From DATJGR01 sp963812255 (GTDB taxonomy: Bacteria > Pseudomonadota > Gammaproteobacteria > Pseudomonadales > Azotimanducaceae), in NCBI GenBank assembly GCA_963812255.1, contig CAWEUM010000003.1, positions 682,001-746,000 of the forward strand: a stretch of DNA of 64,000 nucleotides. The letters are read 5' to 3'. The notes beneath the pieces were generated by a model. That model was not told the DNA's origin and ran no database searches. It was given only the letters and a program-made list of their open reading frames with translations. Positions within the stretch are counted from its first letter, which is position 1. Each line of letters opens with the position of its first letter. Positions 52,068-61,057 of the stretch are shown piece after piece. Both the position numbers and the translations under genes were made by a program.

Positions 52068-55000
52068 GTGTTGAATGCCGCCACGATGGCGCTACGCAGA
52101 CACATCCCCGAACTCGCAATCGCCTGGGCACTCGACGAACCGGACCGGCTCTGGCGCCTGATTCCCGGATCGTTGTGCTTTGCCGATATTTCCGGATTCA
52201 CCGCGCTCGCCGAACGATTGGCGCTGCGTGGTCGCTCGGGCGGGGAAGAACTCGTCGAAACGTTGAGCCGCGTGTTCGCGGTGATGATCGACATCACTCA
52301 CGACCACGGCGGCATGCTCCTGAAGTTCGGCGGCGACGCGTTGTTGTTGTTCTTCGAAGGCGAAGACCATACGCGCCGCGCCGCGGGTGCGGCAGTTGAA
52401 ATGCGCCGTGCGCTGCGTAAGGCCGCCGAAATCCCGACATCGGTAGGACCGCTACGATTGTCGATGTCGGTCGGCATCCATAGCGGCGACGTTCACTTTT
52501 TCCTGGTCGGATCGACGCACAAAGAGCTCATCGTACTCGGACCTTCGGCGAGCACCGTCGTCGACGTCGAACACGCGGCCAATGCCGGCGAAATCGCACT
52601 CAGTTCGGGTGCTGCGGCGATGTTGCCCGAAAGTGCCGTCAAGGCACGTATGAACAGCGAACGGTTGCTCCGTTGGCGAGCATCACCTGTTTCCCCTCAA
52701 CGCAGGCATCGGCACGAGGCCTCCGCTGACCTCGTCGCATCGCTGTTCCCGCGCCAGCTCGGCGAATTTCTGGCGACACCGCCCGAACCCGAGCACCGAG
52801 TCGCGTGTATCGCATTTGTCCGCTTTTCCGGAACCGATGCGTTCCTGCGCCAGTATGGCGCTGACGAGCTAGCAAGGGCGCTGCAAACGACCGTCGGCAC
52901 GGTTCAGACGTGCCTCGACACCGAGGGCGTGACGCTGCTCGCGGTCGACATCGACCGCGACGGCGGCAAGTTTTTCGTCGGTTCCGGCGTGCCGTTCGCG
53001 CATGAGGACGACGAAGGCGTGATGTTGCGCGCGCTGCGCCGGATTGCCGACGCGCCGTTGCCGTTGCCCGTGCAGATCGGTGTGAATCGCGGGCATGCGT
53101 TCGCGGCTGAGGTCGGTGCGCCGGATCGTGCTGCATATTCGGCGATGGGCGATACCACGAACACCGCCGCACGAATCGCATCGAAGGCGCCGCCGGGTTC
53201 GATCTACGCACACCCTTCCGTGCTCGACCAATCGCTCACGCTGTTCGACGTCCGCCCTGCAGGGCCATTCGAATTCAAAGGCAAGAAGGTGCCGATGCTC
53301 GTATACGAGGTCGGTACCGAGCTCGGACCGCGGCGCCGCGAAGGTCTGGAGGTCGACGAGTTCGTCGGCCGTACCAACGAACTAGATCTGCTGCGCGATG
53401 CGATCGACTCGACGCGAGAACGCCGGGGCGGCGCGGTGTTATCGATCGTCGGCGACTCCGGTGTGGGCAAGAGCCGGCTGCTACGCGAAGCGATTGCGTC
53501 GCTTCCGGAAGATCGCATCGTCTCGTTGCGGGCAGAACCGTATAGTGCGAACGCCCCATTCCGCCTGGTGCGGGAGCCGCTGCGTCGCTTGCTCGCGATC
53601 GACACGCGCGATCCGGATGCCGCCACGGTGCTGCGCGAACGCATCGCCCAACACGACCCGTCTCAACTGCCGTGGCTGTCGTTGATCGGCGAAGCGTTGC
53701 AGGTCGACATCGAAGCGTCGCCTCAGGTCACGGCATTGCAACCGGGTTTCCGCGCGGAGCGACGCGGCGCGGCATTGACAGCTCTGATCGCTGCGCGCCA
53801 TCACGACCCGCTCGTATTCGTAGTCGACGACGCGCAATGGGTCGACGAGGCGTCGTGCGAGCTGCTGTCGTTCGTTGCGCGCAGCTGCCGCGACCGGGGC
53901 TGGTTGATGCTCACGTCGCGACGCAACGTCGAGACGGGGTTCTGCCCGGGCGCCGACCTCGAGTTCCAGCTCACTCCGATGCCGGCAGACGAGATTCGTC
54001 GACTCATCGAATTGGCAACGGAAGCCGCGCCGTTGCGCGCGCACGACGTCGAAGAAGTGGTGCACCGCTCGGGCGGCAATCCGTTATTCGCGACCGAGAT
54101 TCTGCGCACCGCTCGCGATGTCGGATCGCTCGATGCGGTGCCCCTGTCACTCGAGGCGACGCTGGCCGCGCGGATCGACACACTCGATGCCGTTGCGCGC
54201 CGGCTGCTGCGTTACGCGTCGGTACTCGGCCGAGCCTTTCCACGCGAAGTACTGGAGGCGATCGTGCGGGCCGACGGGCGCGACCCCGACCTCGACGCGC
54301 TCGCCAGGCTCGACGAATTCCTGGAACGCGATGGCGACCAGTTGCGGTTCCGGAACGGTCTCGTGCGCGACACCACCTACGAATCCGTGGCGTTCCGATT
54401 GCGCACACAACTGCACGCCGCTGCCGGCGCTGCGATGGAACGTCACGGCGACGCCAGCGCCGACGCGCTGGCTCTGCATTTCTCTCGCGCCGGCGATGCG
54501 ACGCGCACGTGGCGCTACGCGCGCATCGCAGCGGACCGCGCGCGCAAGAGCTACGCCAACGTCGATGCAGCGCGCTACTACGAGATGGCGTTGGCCGTAG
54601 CGAAACGCTTGCCGGCGCTCGACCGCCAGGAACACCTTGGTGCGTGGATCGAGCTCGGAGACGTGCGCGAGCTCGCCGGATTGTTCGGCGCGTCGCTCGA
54701 TGCGTACCGACATGCATTGCAGTTGGCGGGAGACGACACGGTAACGCGCGCCGACCTGTTGTTCGGCCGCGCCCGCGCGAAGGAGCGCGCCGGCAAATTC
54801 TCTGCCGCGCTACGCGATCTCACCATTGGCCTGCGATTGCTGCACGACCACACCACGACGCAAGCGGCGCAGGCGCGCGCGCGCCTGCGTTCGTTCGAGG
54901 CGATGGTGCAGTTCGGGCAGGATCGTCCACGGCGCGCGCTTGCGCGTGCCGAAACGGCGGTCGCCGAAGCACGCGACGCGAACGAACGCCTGTCGCTGGG

Positions 55001-55862
55001 CCGCGCGCTGATCGTGCTCGACCTCGCACGCACGGCTCTCGAAGGTCCCGGCGACGGCGCTTGCTTAAAGGAAGCGCTCGCGATCTTCGAAGAAATGGGT
55101 GATCTGCGCATGCAGGCCAACGTCAGAGCGAACCTGGGCTTTCTGAACGCGCATGCGTGCCGCTGGGACGAAGCAGTCGAATGGTTGCGGTCCGGTCGCG
55201 AACTCGACCTACGCACCGGCGACTCTGTGGGGGGCGCCTACGCCGGGTTGAACATCGGCGAGATCTTCGTCAATCAACGTCGTTTCACAGAAGCCGAGGC
55301 GCTGCTTCAGGAGGCGCGCCGCGCGATGCAGGCCGCCGAATTCGATGAGGGTGTGGCGGTGATCGACATCCAACTCGCACGGATCATGATTGAACGCGGC
55401 CAGTTCGCCCAGGCTGAAGCAGCGATGGCGCATACCGCGGCCGAGTTCACTCGTCTGCAGAAACATGCCTTCGCGCTGGAAGCGAGTGTGGTACTCGCCG
55501 AAGCGCGATTGCGCCAGACTCACGCCGCGGCCGCGCTCGACCTGATCGACCGCGCTGCGCAAGCGGCCGGCGAGGACGCAAACCTGATCTACCCAAGGAC
55601 CGCGCGCATACGCGCGCGTGCGCTGGCTGAGCTCGGCCGCATCGCAGACGCAGAAATCGAAGTAGACAACGGCATCTGCGCGGCGCGTGAACACTCTTTG
55701 CATTACGACGAGGCGTTGCTGTTGGCAGTGCGATCGGAGATCGCTTCGGATGGCCACGCGGCCGAAGACGCCGCGTTGGCGGCGCAGATGCTCGACAGCC
55801 TCGGCGTGCAACGCACGCCGAGGCGCGATGAAAATCAGTTGTTGGTTGCGGCCAGAAGCTGA
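52068..55862 (+). CDS. Soluble adenylyl cyclase-like protein (tandem cyclase - ATPase - TPR)
   Basis: The 1264-residue protein has the layout of mammalian soluble adenylyl cyclase. Cyclase domain 1 (about 25-190) carries both metal aspartates (CFADISGFT near 38, FGGDALLLFF near 88) but lacks the Asn/Arg motif. Domain 2 (about 240-420) lacks the first metal Asp (AFVRFSGTD) but has GDTTNTAARI, the transition-state Asn/Arg set. The two would form one composite active site. An ATPase module follows with P-loop GDSGVGKSRLL (about 461) and Walker B-like LVFVVDDAQWVDEAS, then TPR-like repeats to the end. The start is GTG 52068; ATG 52086 is the alternative. Bicarbonate sensing is known for some relatives, not shown here. 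Confidence 0.9.
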   Translation: MLNAATMALRRHIPELAIAWALDEPDRLWRLIPGSLCFADISGFTALAERLALRGRSGGEELVETLSRVFAVMIDITHDHGGMLLKFGGDALLLFFEGEDHTRRAAGAAVEMRRALRKAAEIPTSVGPLRLSMSVGIHSGDVHFFLVGSTHKELIVLGPSASTVVDVEHAANAGEIALSSGAAAMLPESAVKARMNSERLLRWRASPVSPQRRHRHEASADLVASLFPRQLGEFLATPPEPEHRVACIAFVRFSGTDAFLRQYGADELARALQTTVGTVQTCLDTEGVTLLAVDIDRDGGKFFVGSGVPFAHEDDEGVMLRALRRIADAPLPLPVQIGVNRGHAFAAEVGAPDRAAYSAMGDTTNTAARIASKAPPGSIYAHPSVLDQSLTLFDVRPAGPFEFKGKKVPMLVYEVGTELGPRRREGLEVDEFVGRTNELDLLRDAIDSTRERRGGAVLSIVGDSGVGKSRLLREAIASLPEDRIVSLRAEPYSANAPFRLVREPLRRLLAIDTRDPDAATVLRERIAQHDPSQLPWLSLIGEALQVDIEASPQVTALQPGFRAERRGAALTALIAARHHDPLVFVVDDAQWVDEASCELLSFVARSCRDRGWLMLTSRRNVETGFCPGADLEFQLTPMPADEIRRLIELATEAAPLRAHDVEEVVHRSGGNPLFATEILRTARDVGSLDAVPLSLEATLAARIDTLDAVARRLLRYASVLGRAFPREVLEAIVRADGRDPDLDALARLDEFLERDGDQLRFRNGLVRDTTYESVAFRLRTQLHAAAGAAMERHGDASADALALHFSRAGDATRTWRYARIAADRARKSYANVDAARYYEMALAVAKRLPALDRQEHLGAWIELGDVRELAGLFGASLDAYRHALQLAGDDTVTRADLLFGRARAKERAGKFSAALRDLTIGLRLLHDHTTTQAAQARARLRSFEAMVQFGQDRPRRALARAETAVAEARDANERLSLGRALIVLDLARTALEGPGDGACLKEALAIFEEMGDLRMQANVRANLGFLNAHACRWDEAVEWLRSGRELDLRTGDSVGGAYAGLNIGEIFVNQRRFTEAEALLQEARRAMQAAEFDEGVAVIDIQLARIMIERGQFAQAEAAMAHTAAEFTRLQKHAFALEASVVLAEARLRQTHAAAALDLIDRAAQAAGEDANLIYPRTARIRARALAELGRIADAEIEVDNGICAAREHSLHYDEALLLAVRSEIASDGHAAEDAALAAQMLDSLGVQRTPRRDENQLLVAARS

Positions 55863-55870
55863 ACCGCGCG

Positions 55871-57244
55871 TCAGTTGCGACGCGCGGCGTAGTCGCCTTG
55901 AACGTACGCGTCTTCGCTGACCTGATACTGGTCGCCCATCAGGTTCACGTCACGACGGAGTAGACAACCTGCCTGAGTACCGGGTGGCGAAGGGAACTCT
56001 TGATCGGCTGGCGCCTGGCCCGCAGCAAGCTCAACTCCGATCACATTTCCGGATTCATCGTATGTGAGGGTCGGCGAAATCTCCGGGCAGAAGTCCAGAT
56101 TAACCCCAGTCACCTGGTTCCCGTTGATGAAGAATTGCTGCGTATCCTCGATCGTCTGAATTCCGCCCGGCGCTGGCAGCGATGAAAGCGGTCTCGCCGG
56201 CCAGTCCCAATGAAAGAGAAAGGCCATATGCGTGCCCTGATCCAGCGGATCGTAGATGAAGTCGGTGCACGCTCCGGTGACACCAGCCGGGCACGTGGTC
56301 GACACGACGTACGGTACGACCACGCATGCCGGGGCCGTGGAACCTCCGACCGCAGTGGGCGACGGATCATCAACGTTCCCCAACCGCGTGCCGTTGACTG
56401 CAAGCCCGCCGGCGCCGGTGTTTCCAAACGTGTTGTTGTCCGTGTTGCAGCCAAGTTCGCCGTGTTCTACGACCTTGAACGATTCCGAATTGGCGGAGCC
56501 GTATCCTGGCGCAGTCGCCGTGAGTACGCACGAAGCCGACGCCGCGGCAGCGGTGAACTCCAATTCCGCGACGCCGGACGCGTCGGTCATTGCGCTGGCC
56601 GGACCAGTCGCACACGACCCAGGCGACGCGCTCAGCGATACAGCCGTCCCGGTCGCCGCCACTCCGGCCTGCAGCAATTGCACAGTCACGGGAGTGCCGG
56701 ACGAATTGAACGGCGCGCCGGTGACGGTGGAACCGATGAACGCGTCCTTCGGCTGCGTGACGAACTCGACGCTGCAATTGGGCGAAGAGGAGGTGACGAA
56801 CGGGGACTCGAGCACGAATGACGTACTAACCGATCCGGGTGAGCCGGTCCACGCGGACGCAGACCAGGTGATCGACATCGGATTACATTGGTTGGTGACC
56901 TCCACCATTAGCTCGACAGTGATCGAACTCTTCGTCGGCAGTTGCTTGAGGAAGACGCACCCCGTAGCGGAACAGGTGCCCTCGGTGCCGCCGGCCACAG
57001 CGCTGGAAACGTGGAAATCGGGGGATGTAGTGGTCCAGTCGATCTCGAATGAATTGGCATTCGAGTTGCCGGTATTGGTGATCGTTGCGGAAACCGTTCC
57101 AGTGGACGGTGTCGTGGGAGTCACCGACAGGCTGATCGTCTTTTTCGGCCCCCCGGCACTGGCCGGCGGCACAAACGCCGACAGCAATGCGGCAAGCAGC
57201 GCAAAGGAAACGGAGGCAGTAAAACCCGACTTCTTGGTTTGCAT
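55871..57244 (-). CDS. Secreted protein with Ig-like domains
   Basis: Exported protein of 457 residues. The Sec signal (FTASVSFALLAALLSAFVPP then ASAGG) ends near residue 31. The mature part has an Ig-like domain of the conserved-repeat type (TISLSVTPTTPSTGTVSATI, NTGNSNANSFEIDW), then a Big_1-like domain (TAVSLSASPGSCATGPASAM, TDASGVAELEFTA). The Cys-rich C-terminal domain has several NG/GN turns (CNTDNNTFGNTGAGG). No sortase-type or PEP-CTERM anchor is visible. It is probably a surface or matrix protein. The start MQTKKSGF at 57244 is chosen by the signal peptide. It converges with the cyclase gene, stops 8 bases apart. Confidence 0.83.
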   Translation of the reverse strand: MQTKKSGFTASVSFALLAALLSAFVPPASAGGPKKTISLSVTPTTPSTGTVSATITNTGNSNANSFEIDWTTTSPDFHVSSAVAGGTEGTCSATGCVFLKQLPTKSSITVELMVEVTNQCNPMSITWSASAWTGSPGSVSTSFVLESPFVTSSSPNCSVEFVTQPKDAFIGSTVTGAPFNSSGTPVTVQLLQAGVAATGTAVSLSASPGSCATGPASAMTDASGVAELEFTAAAASASCVLTATAPGYGSANSESFKVVEHGELGCNTDNNTFGNTGAGGLAVNGTRLGNVDDPSPTAVGGSTAPACVVVPYVVSTTCPAGVTGACTDFIYDPLDQGTHMAFLFHWDWPARPLSSLPAPGGIQTIEDTQQFFINGNQVTGVNLDFCPEISPTLTYDESGNVIGVELAAGQAPADQEFPSPPGTQAGCLLRRDVNLMGDQYQVSEDAYVQGDYAARRN

Positions 57245-58045
57245 GTGAGATTCCTGAGGCAGATCAATAAATCGCTTTGCGCACGCCGAAGGAGCGGTAG
57301 CGCGAATGACCAGGGAGTTGTCCCAACGCCATGGATTGTGTGCTCGAAAAGACCGCATCGTGAACGCTGCTCCTCGCGGCCCTGCTTCACGCGTTCGACT
57401 CTAACGGTCGAGTCACGCCTAGCGTTCAAGGCAAATCATCCTACACAAGCACTCGAGCGCGAGGAAGTGCCAACGCCATGGAGCGTACAACAGAGTTACA
57501 CGGGGGCCGCGCCAAACTGGTGCGCGCCGCATCCGCCTCGGTTCAGGCGAAGATTTCCTGCGTCTACACCCTGGAGACCTGGCGAAAACAGATTCGTTAC
57601 CCAAAGGATCGCATCGCTCTTGTCAGATGCGTCCGCCACGAATTTCGCGATCGAACCTGATGAGGCGAAGCTTTCGGTCCTGATACCGGACCACTTGGAG
57701 CCGTCACGTCGATCACAAGACAGTCCATTCAGGAACCGATCCACGGTGCATTTGCCTACGATCAACCCATAGACGCGCTCCGCTCCCACGAGACCGCATA
57801 CGTGAACTATGGGATCATCAATGGTTCGTATCATCCATTTCAATTTCCACGCCAACACCTTCAATTTCCACGCCAACACCTTCAATTTCCACGCCAACAC
57901 CGTTTGCTTGCCGAGATCAAATCGCTGGCGAAGACGCCCGGTAACTCGTTGATTTGGCTATGTTAACGAAACATTATTTCTGACTGACTGGCCGCGTTGT
58001 CTGTAAACTCGGCACCGACAGCTACCTGCAGCAACGCGATATCTC
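57245..58045. other. Intergenic region with a 21-base tandem repeat
   Basis: About 800 bases with lower GC and codon use unlike the neighbours. A minus-strand frame at 57496-57900 could encode 134 residues beginning with a threefold LAWKLKV-type repeat from the tandem repeat; no family recognised, and the rest of the frame may be a fragment of a degraded gene. Confidence 0.55.
57839..57901. repeat. 21-base tandem repeat, three exact copies
   Basis: The 21-base unit beginning ttcaatttccacgccaac occurs three times in a row at 57839-57859, 57860-57880 and 57881-57901 with no change. In the minus strand it codes for a seven-residue repeat (LAWKLKV). No spacers, so not a CRISPR. Confidence 0.9.
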
Positions 58046-58735
58046 ATGGAACTGTTTCTGATTCGCCACGGCCAATCCACCAACAACGCGCTCAGCGACT
58101 GGAACCAGCGCGTCGAGGATCCGTTGCTGACCGCCGAAGGCGAGCAGCAAGCCGGGCATCTTGCTGTTCATGTCGCGGCGGGCCGGCACATCGCCGAACC
58201 GCCACGCGATGCCGCGCGCCCGGTCCTGGATCAGCTGTATTGCAGCGCGATGATCCGCGCGATACAGACCGCCGATGCAATCGCCAAGGCCGTCGGCGTG
58301 GTACCGCATGTGTGGGTCGACATTCACGAGCACGGCGGCATCTACCGCGATCACGGCGAGCGCAAGATCGGTTATCCCGGCGCAACGCGTCGCGAACTCT
58401 CGCAGCGATTTCCGCAGTGCGTTCTGGCCCCGGAAGTGACCGAGCAAGGCTGGTGGAATCGCGATTTCGAGGAGCTGCACGTCGGCCACGGGCGCGCAGC
58501 GCGGGTCGCGCAGGCGTTGCGCGAACGCGCAGCCGAAGACGTACGGATCGGCATCGTGACGCATGGCGATTTCATGAGCACGCTGCTGAATGCACTCGGC
58601 GGGCAGCCGCTAGGTGCGGGGATCTACTATGAACACGGGAACACGGGCGTCACGTGTGTGGAAATCACGCCGGATGGAGCGCGGCTGCGATACTTGAACC
58701 GAGTGGATCATCTGCCGGCGGAACCGGATATCTAA
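58046..58735 (+). CDS. Histidine phosphatase (phosphoglycerate mutase-like) family protein
   Basis: The 229-residue product has the catalytic phosphohistidine motif LIRHGQST near residue 5, the second loop LYCSAMIRAIQTADAI and the second catalytic His in IGIVTHGDFMSTLL. These are the core of the histidine phosphatase superfamily. An insertion between them (IHEHGGIYRDHGERKIGYPG) is longer than in cofactor-dependent mutases, so a broad phosphatase rather than glycolytic mutase role is likely. It is followed 27 bases later by the DUF72 gene on the same strand. Confidence 0.9.
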   Translation: MELFLIRHGQSTNNALSDWNQRVEDPLLTAEGEQQAGHLAVHVAAGRHIAEPPRDAARPVLDQLYCSAMIRAIQTADAIAKAVGVVPHVWVDIHEHGGIYRDHGERKIGYPGATRRELSQRFPQCVLAPEVTEQGWWNRDFEELHVGHGRAARVAQALRERAAEDVRIGIVTHGDFMSTLLNALGGQPLGAGIYYEHGNTGVTCVEITPDGARLRYLNRVDHLPAEPDI

Positions 58736-58762
58736 GCACGGATCCATCGCAAAGGACTCAAC

Positions 58763-59482
58763 GTGAAAACTGCCAGACTCTATGCCGGCGCGAGCGGCTA
58801 CGCGTACAAGGAGTGGAAAGGCGATTTCTATCCAACAACGATCAAGGCGGACGAGATGCTCGCCTGGTATGCACAGCGGTTGCCGACAGTCGAGATCAAC
58901 AACACGTTTTATCGCATGCCGAAGCGAGCGGTACTCGAGACGTGGGCGAGTTCGACCCCGGACCCGTTCCGATTCGCCATCAAGGCGTCGCGACGTATCA
59001 CACACATGGCGCGGTTGAAGGCGGATACGGCTGCCGATGCGGTCACCTATCTGTACACGAATCTAGCCGCGCTGGGTGACAAGTGTGGCCCGGTGCTGTT
59101 CCAACTGCCGCCTTTTCTAAAGAAGGACCTGCCGCGCCTGACCGCATTCCTCGATCTGCTTCCCGACGGTCACCGCGCGACGTTCGAATTCCGCAACGAC
59201 AGCTGGTTCGACGACGCGGTCTATGACGCGCTCGCGACCGCCGGCGCGGCGCTGTGTCTTTCCGAGCGCGAAGACAATGCGCCGCCGCCGCTGGTGGAAA
59301 CTGCCAATTGGGGCTACGTCAGGCTGCGGCTGGAACAATACTCGGATCACGACCTCGAGCAGTGGGCCGGCAAGCTGAAGGACACGAAATGGCGTGAAGT
59401 CTATGCGTACTTCATGCATGAACCCACGGCGCCACCGTATGCGACGACATTGATGCGCGTTTGGGATGGGATCCGATCTTGA
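58763..59482 (+). CDS. DUF72 (YecE-like) family protein
   Basis: TIM-barrel-like protein of 239 residues of unknown biochemical role. The typical features are present: LYAGASGYAYKEWKGDFYP, VEINNTFYRMP, FRFAIKASRRITHMARL, CGPVLFQLPPFLKKD and ATFEFRNDSWFDD, ending with VYAYFMHEPTAPPYA. These are the DUF72 signatures found widely in bacteria and archaea. The length is standard. It probably shares a transcript with the histidine phosphatase upstream and the DUF2238 gene 7 bases downstream. Confidence 0.95.
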   Translation: MKTARLYAGASGYAYKEWKGDFYPTTIKADEMLAWYAQRLPTVEINNTFYRMPKRAVLETWASSTPDPFRFAIKASRRITHMARLKADTAADAVTYLYTNLAALGDKCGPVLFQLPPFLKKDLPRLTAFLDLLPDGHRATFEFRNDSWFDDAVYDALATAGAALCLSEREDNAPPPLVETANWGYVRLRLEQYSDHDLEQWAGKLKDTKWREVYAYFMHEPTAPPYATTLMRVWDGIRS

Positions 59483-59489
59483 AACCACG

Positions 59490-60143
59490 ATGATGAGGTC
59501 GTCAACGACCGTACGTTACGCCTTCGCTGCGTTCACGATTTATTGGTGCGCAATGGCAATCGCGCCGGTGAGCCGCTCCGACTGGTTGCTGGAAAACGTG
59601 ATGACGCTCGCCGGCGTGAGTCTGCTGGTCGCGTTCTGGCGCGCCGGCACGTTGTCGCCAACGTCGATCATTCTGGCGCTCAGCTTCCTTGCGTTGCATG
59701 TCACCGGCGCCCACTACACCTATTCGCTGGTGCCGTACGACGATTGGTCGCGAACCCTGTTCGGGCAATCGATTACCGACGTCACCCGCTCGCAGCGCAA
59801 TCAGTTCGATCGCCTCGTGCACTTCTCGTTCGGTTTGCTGCTGGCGATCCCGTGCCACGAATGGCTGGTACGCAGTGGGCAGGCGTCCGTTCGCGCCGCA
59901 TGGTGGGTCACGCTGCTGCTCGCAATGTCGGCATCGCACATCTACGAGTTGATTGAGTGGGGCGCCGCCGAAACGTTCGGCGGGGATTTGGGTGCCGCGT
60001 ATGTCGGCACGCAAGGCGACGAGTGGGACGCGCAAAAGGACATGGCGCTGGCGACACTGGGCACCTTCATCGGCGTGGCCATCGGGTTGCTGCGACCGTC
60101 TCCGACGGCGACCGGGACGCAAGTGTCCCGACACGCAACGTGA
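59490..60143 (+). CDS. DUF2238 (YjdF-like) membrane protein
   Basis: Inner-membrane protein of 217 residues with about six hydrophobic segments. Family features include WLLENVMTLAGVSLLVAFWR, LHVTGAHYTYSLVPYDDWS, NQFDRLVHFSFGLLLAIPCHE and SHIYELIEWGAAETFGGDLG. Conserved His, Asp and Glu at membrane boundaries suggest a transport or redox role, but none is established. The start is MMRSSTTV at 59490. Its stop overlaps the GTG of the following hydrolase (GTGA), so they are coupled. Confidence 0.92.
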   Translation: MMRSSTTVRYAFAAFTIYWCAMAIAPVSRSDWLLENVMTLAGVSLLVAFWRAGTLSPTSIILALSFLALHVTGAHYTYSLVPYDDWSRTLFGQSITDVTRSQRNQFDRLVHFSFGLLLAIPCHEWLVRSGQASVRAAWWVTLLLAMSASHIYELIEWGAAETFGGDLGAAYVGTQGDEWDAQKDMALATLGTFIGVAIGLLRPSPTATGTQVSRHAT

Positions 60144-60976
60144 CACAAGAGCGCTTTGCCATTGCATCGGGGTCGACGCAGTTGGCGGGCATATCGAGAG
60201 GACGTGGCACGCCGGTCGTGTTCCTGCACGCGGGAGTTGCCGATGCGCGCATGTGGCGGGATCAACTCGATGCGCTGGCGCCACATGCAAGGGGCGCAGA
60301 TAGGGCCTACCACGCGATAGCTTATGACCGCCGCGGTTTCGGCAGCACACCGCACACACAGGAACGCTTTTCGCAGGTCGCCGATCTCACCGCGGTCCTC
60401 GATGCGCACACGCCCTGCGAACCCGCAATCCTCGTCGGCAGTTCGCAAGGTGGCCGCATTGCGATCGACACCGCGCTCGCCGCGCCGGCGCGCATCCGTG
60501 CGCTGGTGCTGGTTGCGCCGGCGATCGGCGGCGCGCCACGCGTGTCCCTGCCGCCGCGGATCCAGGATCTGGTAGACGATCTGGATCGAGCCGAACGCGA
60601 AGGCGACCTCGACAGAGTCAATGCGCTCGAAGCACAGGCGTGGCTGGACGGGCCACTCGAGCGCAATGGACGCGTATCGGGTGAAGCGCGCGAGTTGTTT
60701 CTCGATATGAACGGCCGTGCGCTCCGGGCACGGCTGCTCGGCGAAGAGATCGCGGCGGCGCCGGCGTACTCGCGCGTCGGTGAAATCGCCGTTCCCACGC
60801 TGATCATCCGGGGTCGCCTCGATTTCCCGCACGTCGCCCGGCAATGCGACCACTTGGCCACCACGGTGCGCTTCGCGCGTCTGTTCACATTCGCCGACGC
60901 AGCGCATCTGCCGAATCTCGAATATCCGTTGCGGTTCAACCGCACACTGGAAGAATTTCTCGAGGGCCTGAGTTGA
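60140..60976 (+). CDS. Alpha/beta hydrolase
   Basis: The 278-residue hydrolase has VVFLHAGVADARMW, IAYDRRGFGSTPH and the nucleophile elbow ILVGSSQGGRI (Ser in GSSQGG), with the acid in IRGRLDFPH and the His in TFADAAHLPNLEYP. This matches the general esterase/peroxidase-like fold group. The start is GTG 60140, set by the overlap with the DUF2238 stop. An acyl-CoA dehydrogenase pair follows, so it might process a released acid or ester in the same pathway; the substrate is unknown. Confidence 0.88.
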   Translation: MTQERFAIASGSTQLAGISRGRGTPVVFLHAGVADARMWRDQLDALAPHARGADRAYHAIAYDRRGFGSTPHTQERFSQVADLTAVLDAHTPCEPAILVGSSQGGRIAIDTALAAPARIRALVLVAPAIGGAPRVSLPPRIQDLVDDLDRAEREGDLDRVNALEAQAWLDGPLERNGRVSGEARELFLDMNGRALRARLLGEEIAAAPAYSRVGEIAVPTLIIRGRLDFPHVARQCDHLATTVRFARLFTFADAAHLPNLEYPLRFNRTLEEFLEGLS

Positions 60977-61057
60977 TTCGGCGACTCATTCGGTATCGCC
61001 GGGCTCCTCATCCGGCCGCCGCGACTCTATCATCGGTTCTTTGCATGCGGGGTTCAG

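Noticed and set aside
57839..57901. CRISPR array
   Set aside because: Repeats are directly adjacent without spacers and no cas genes are present.
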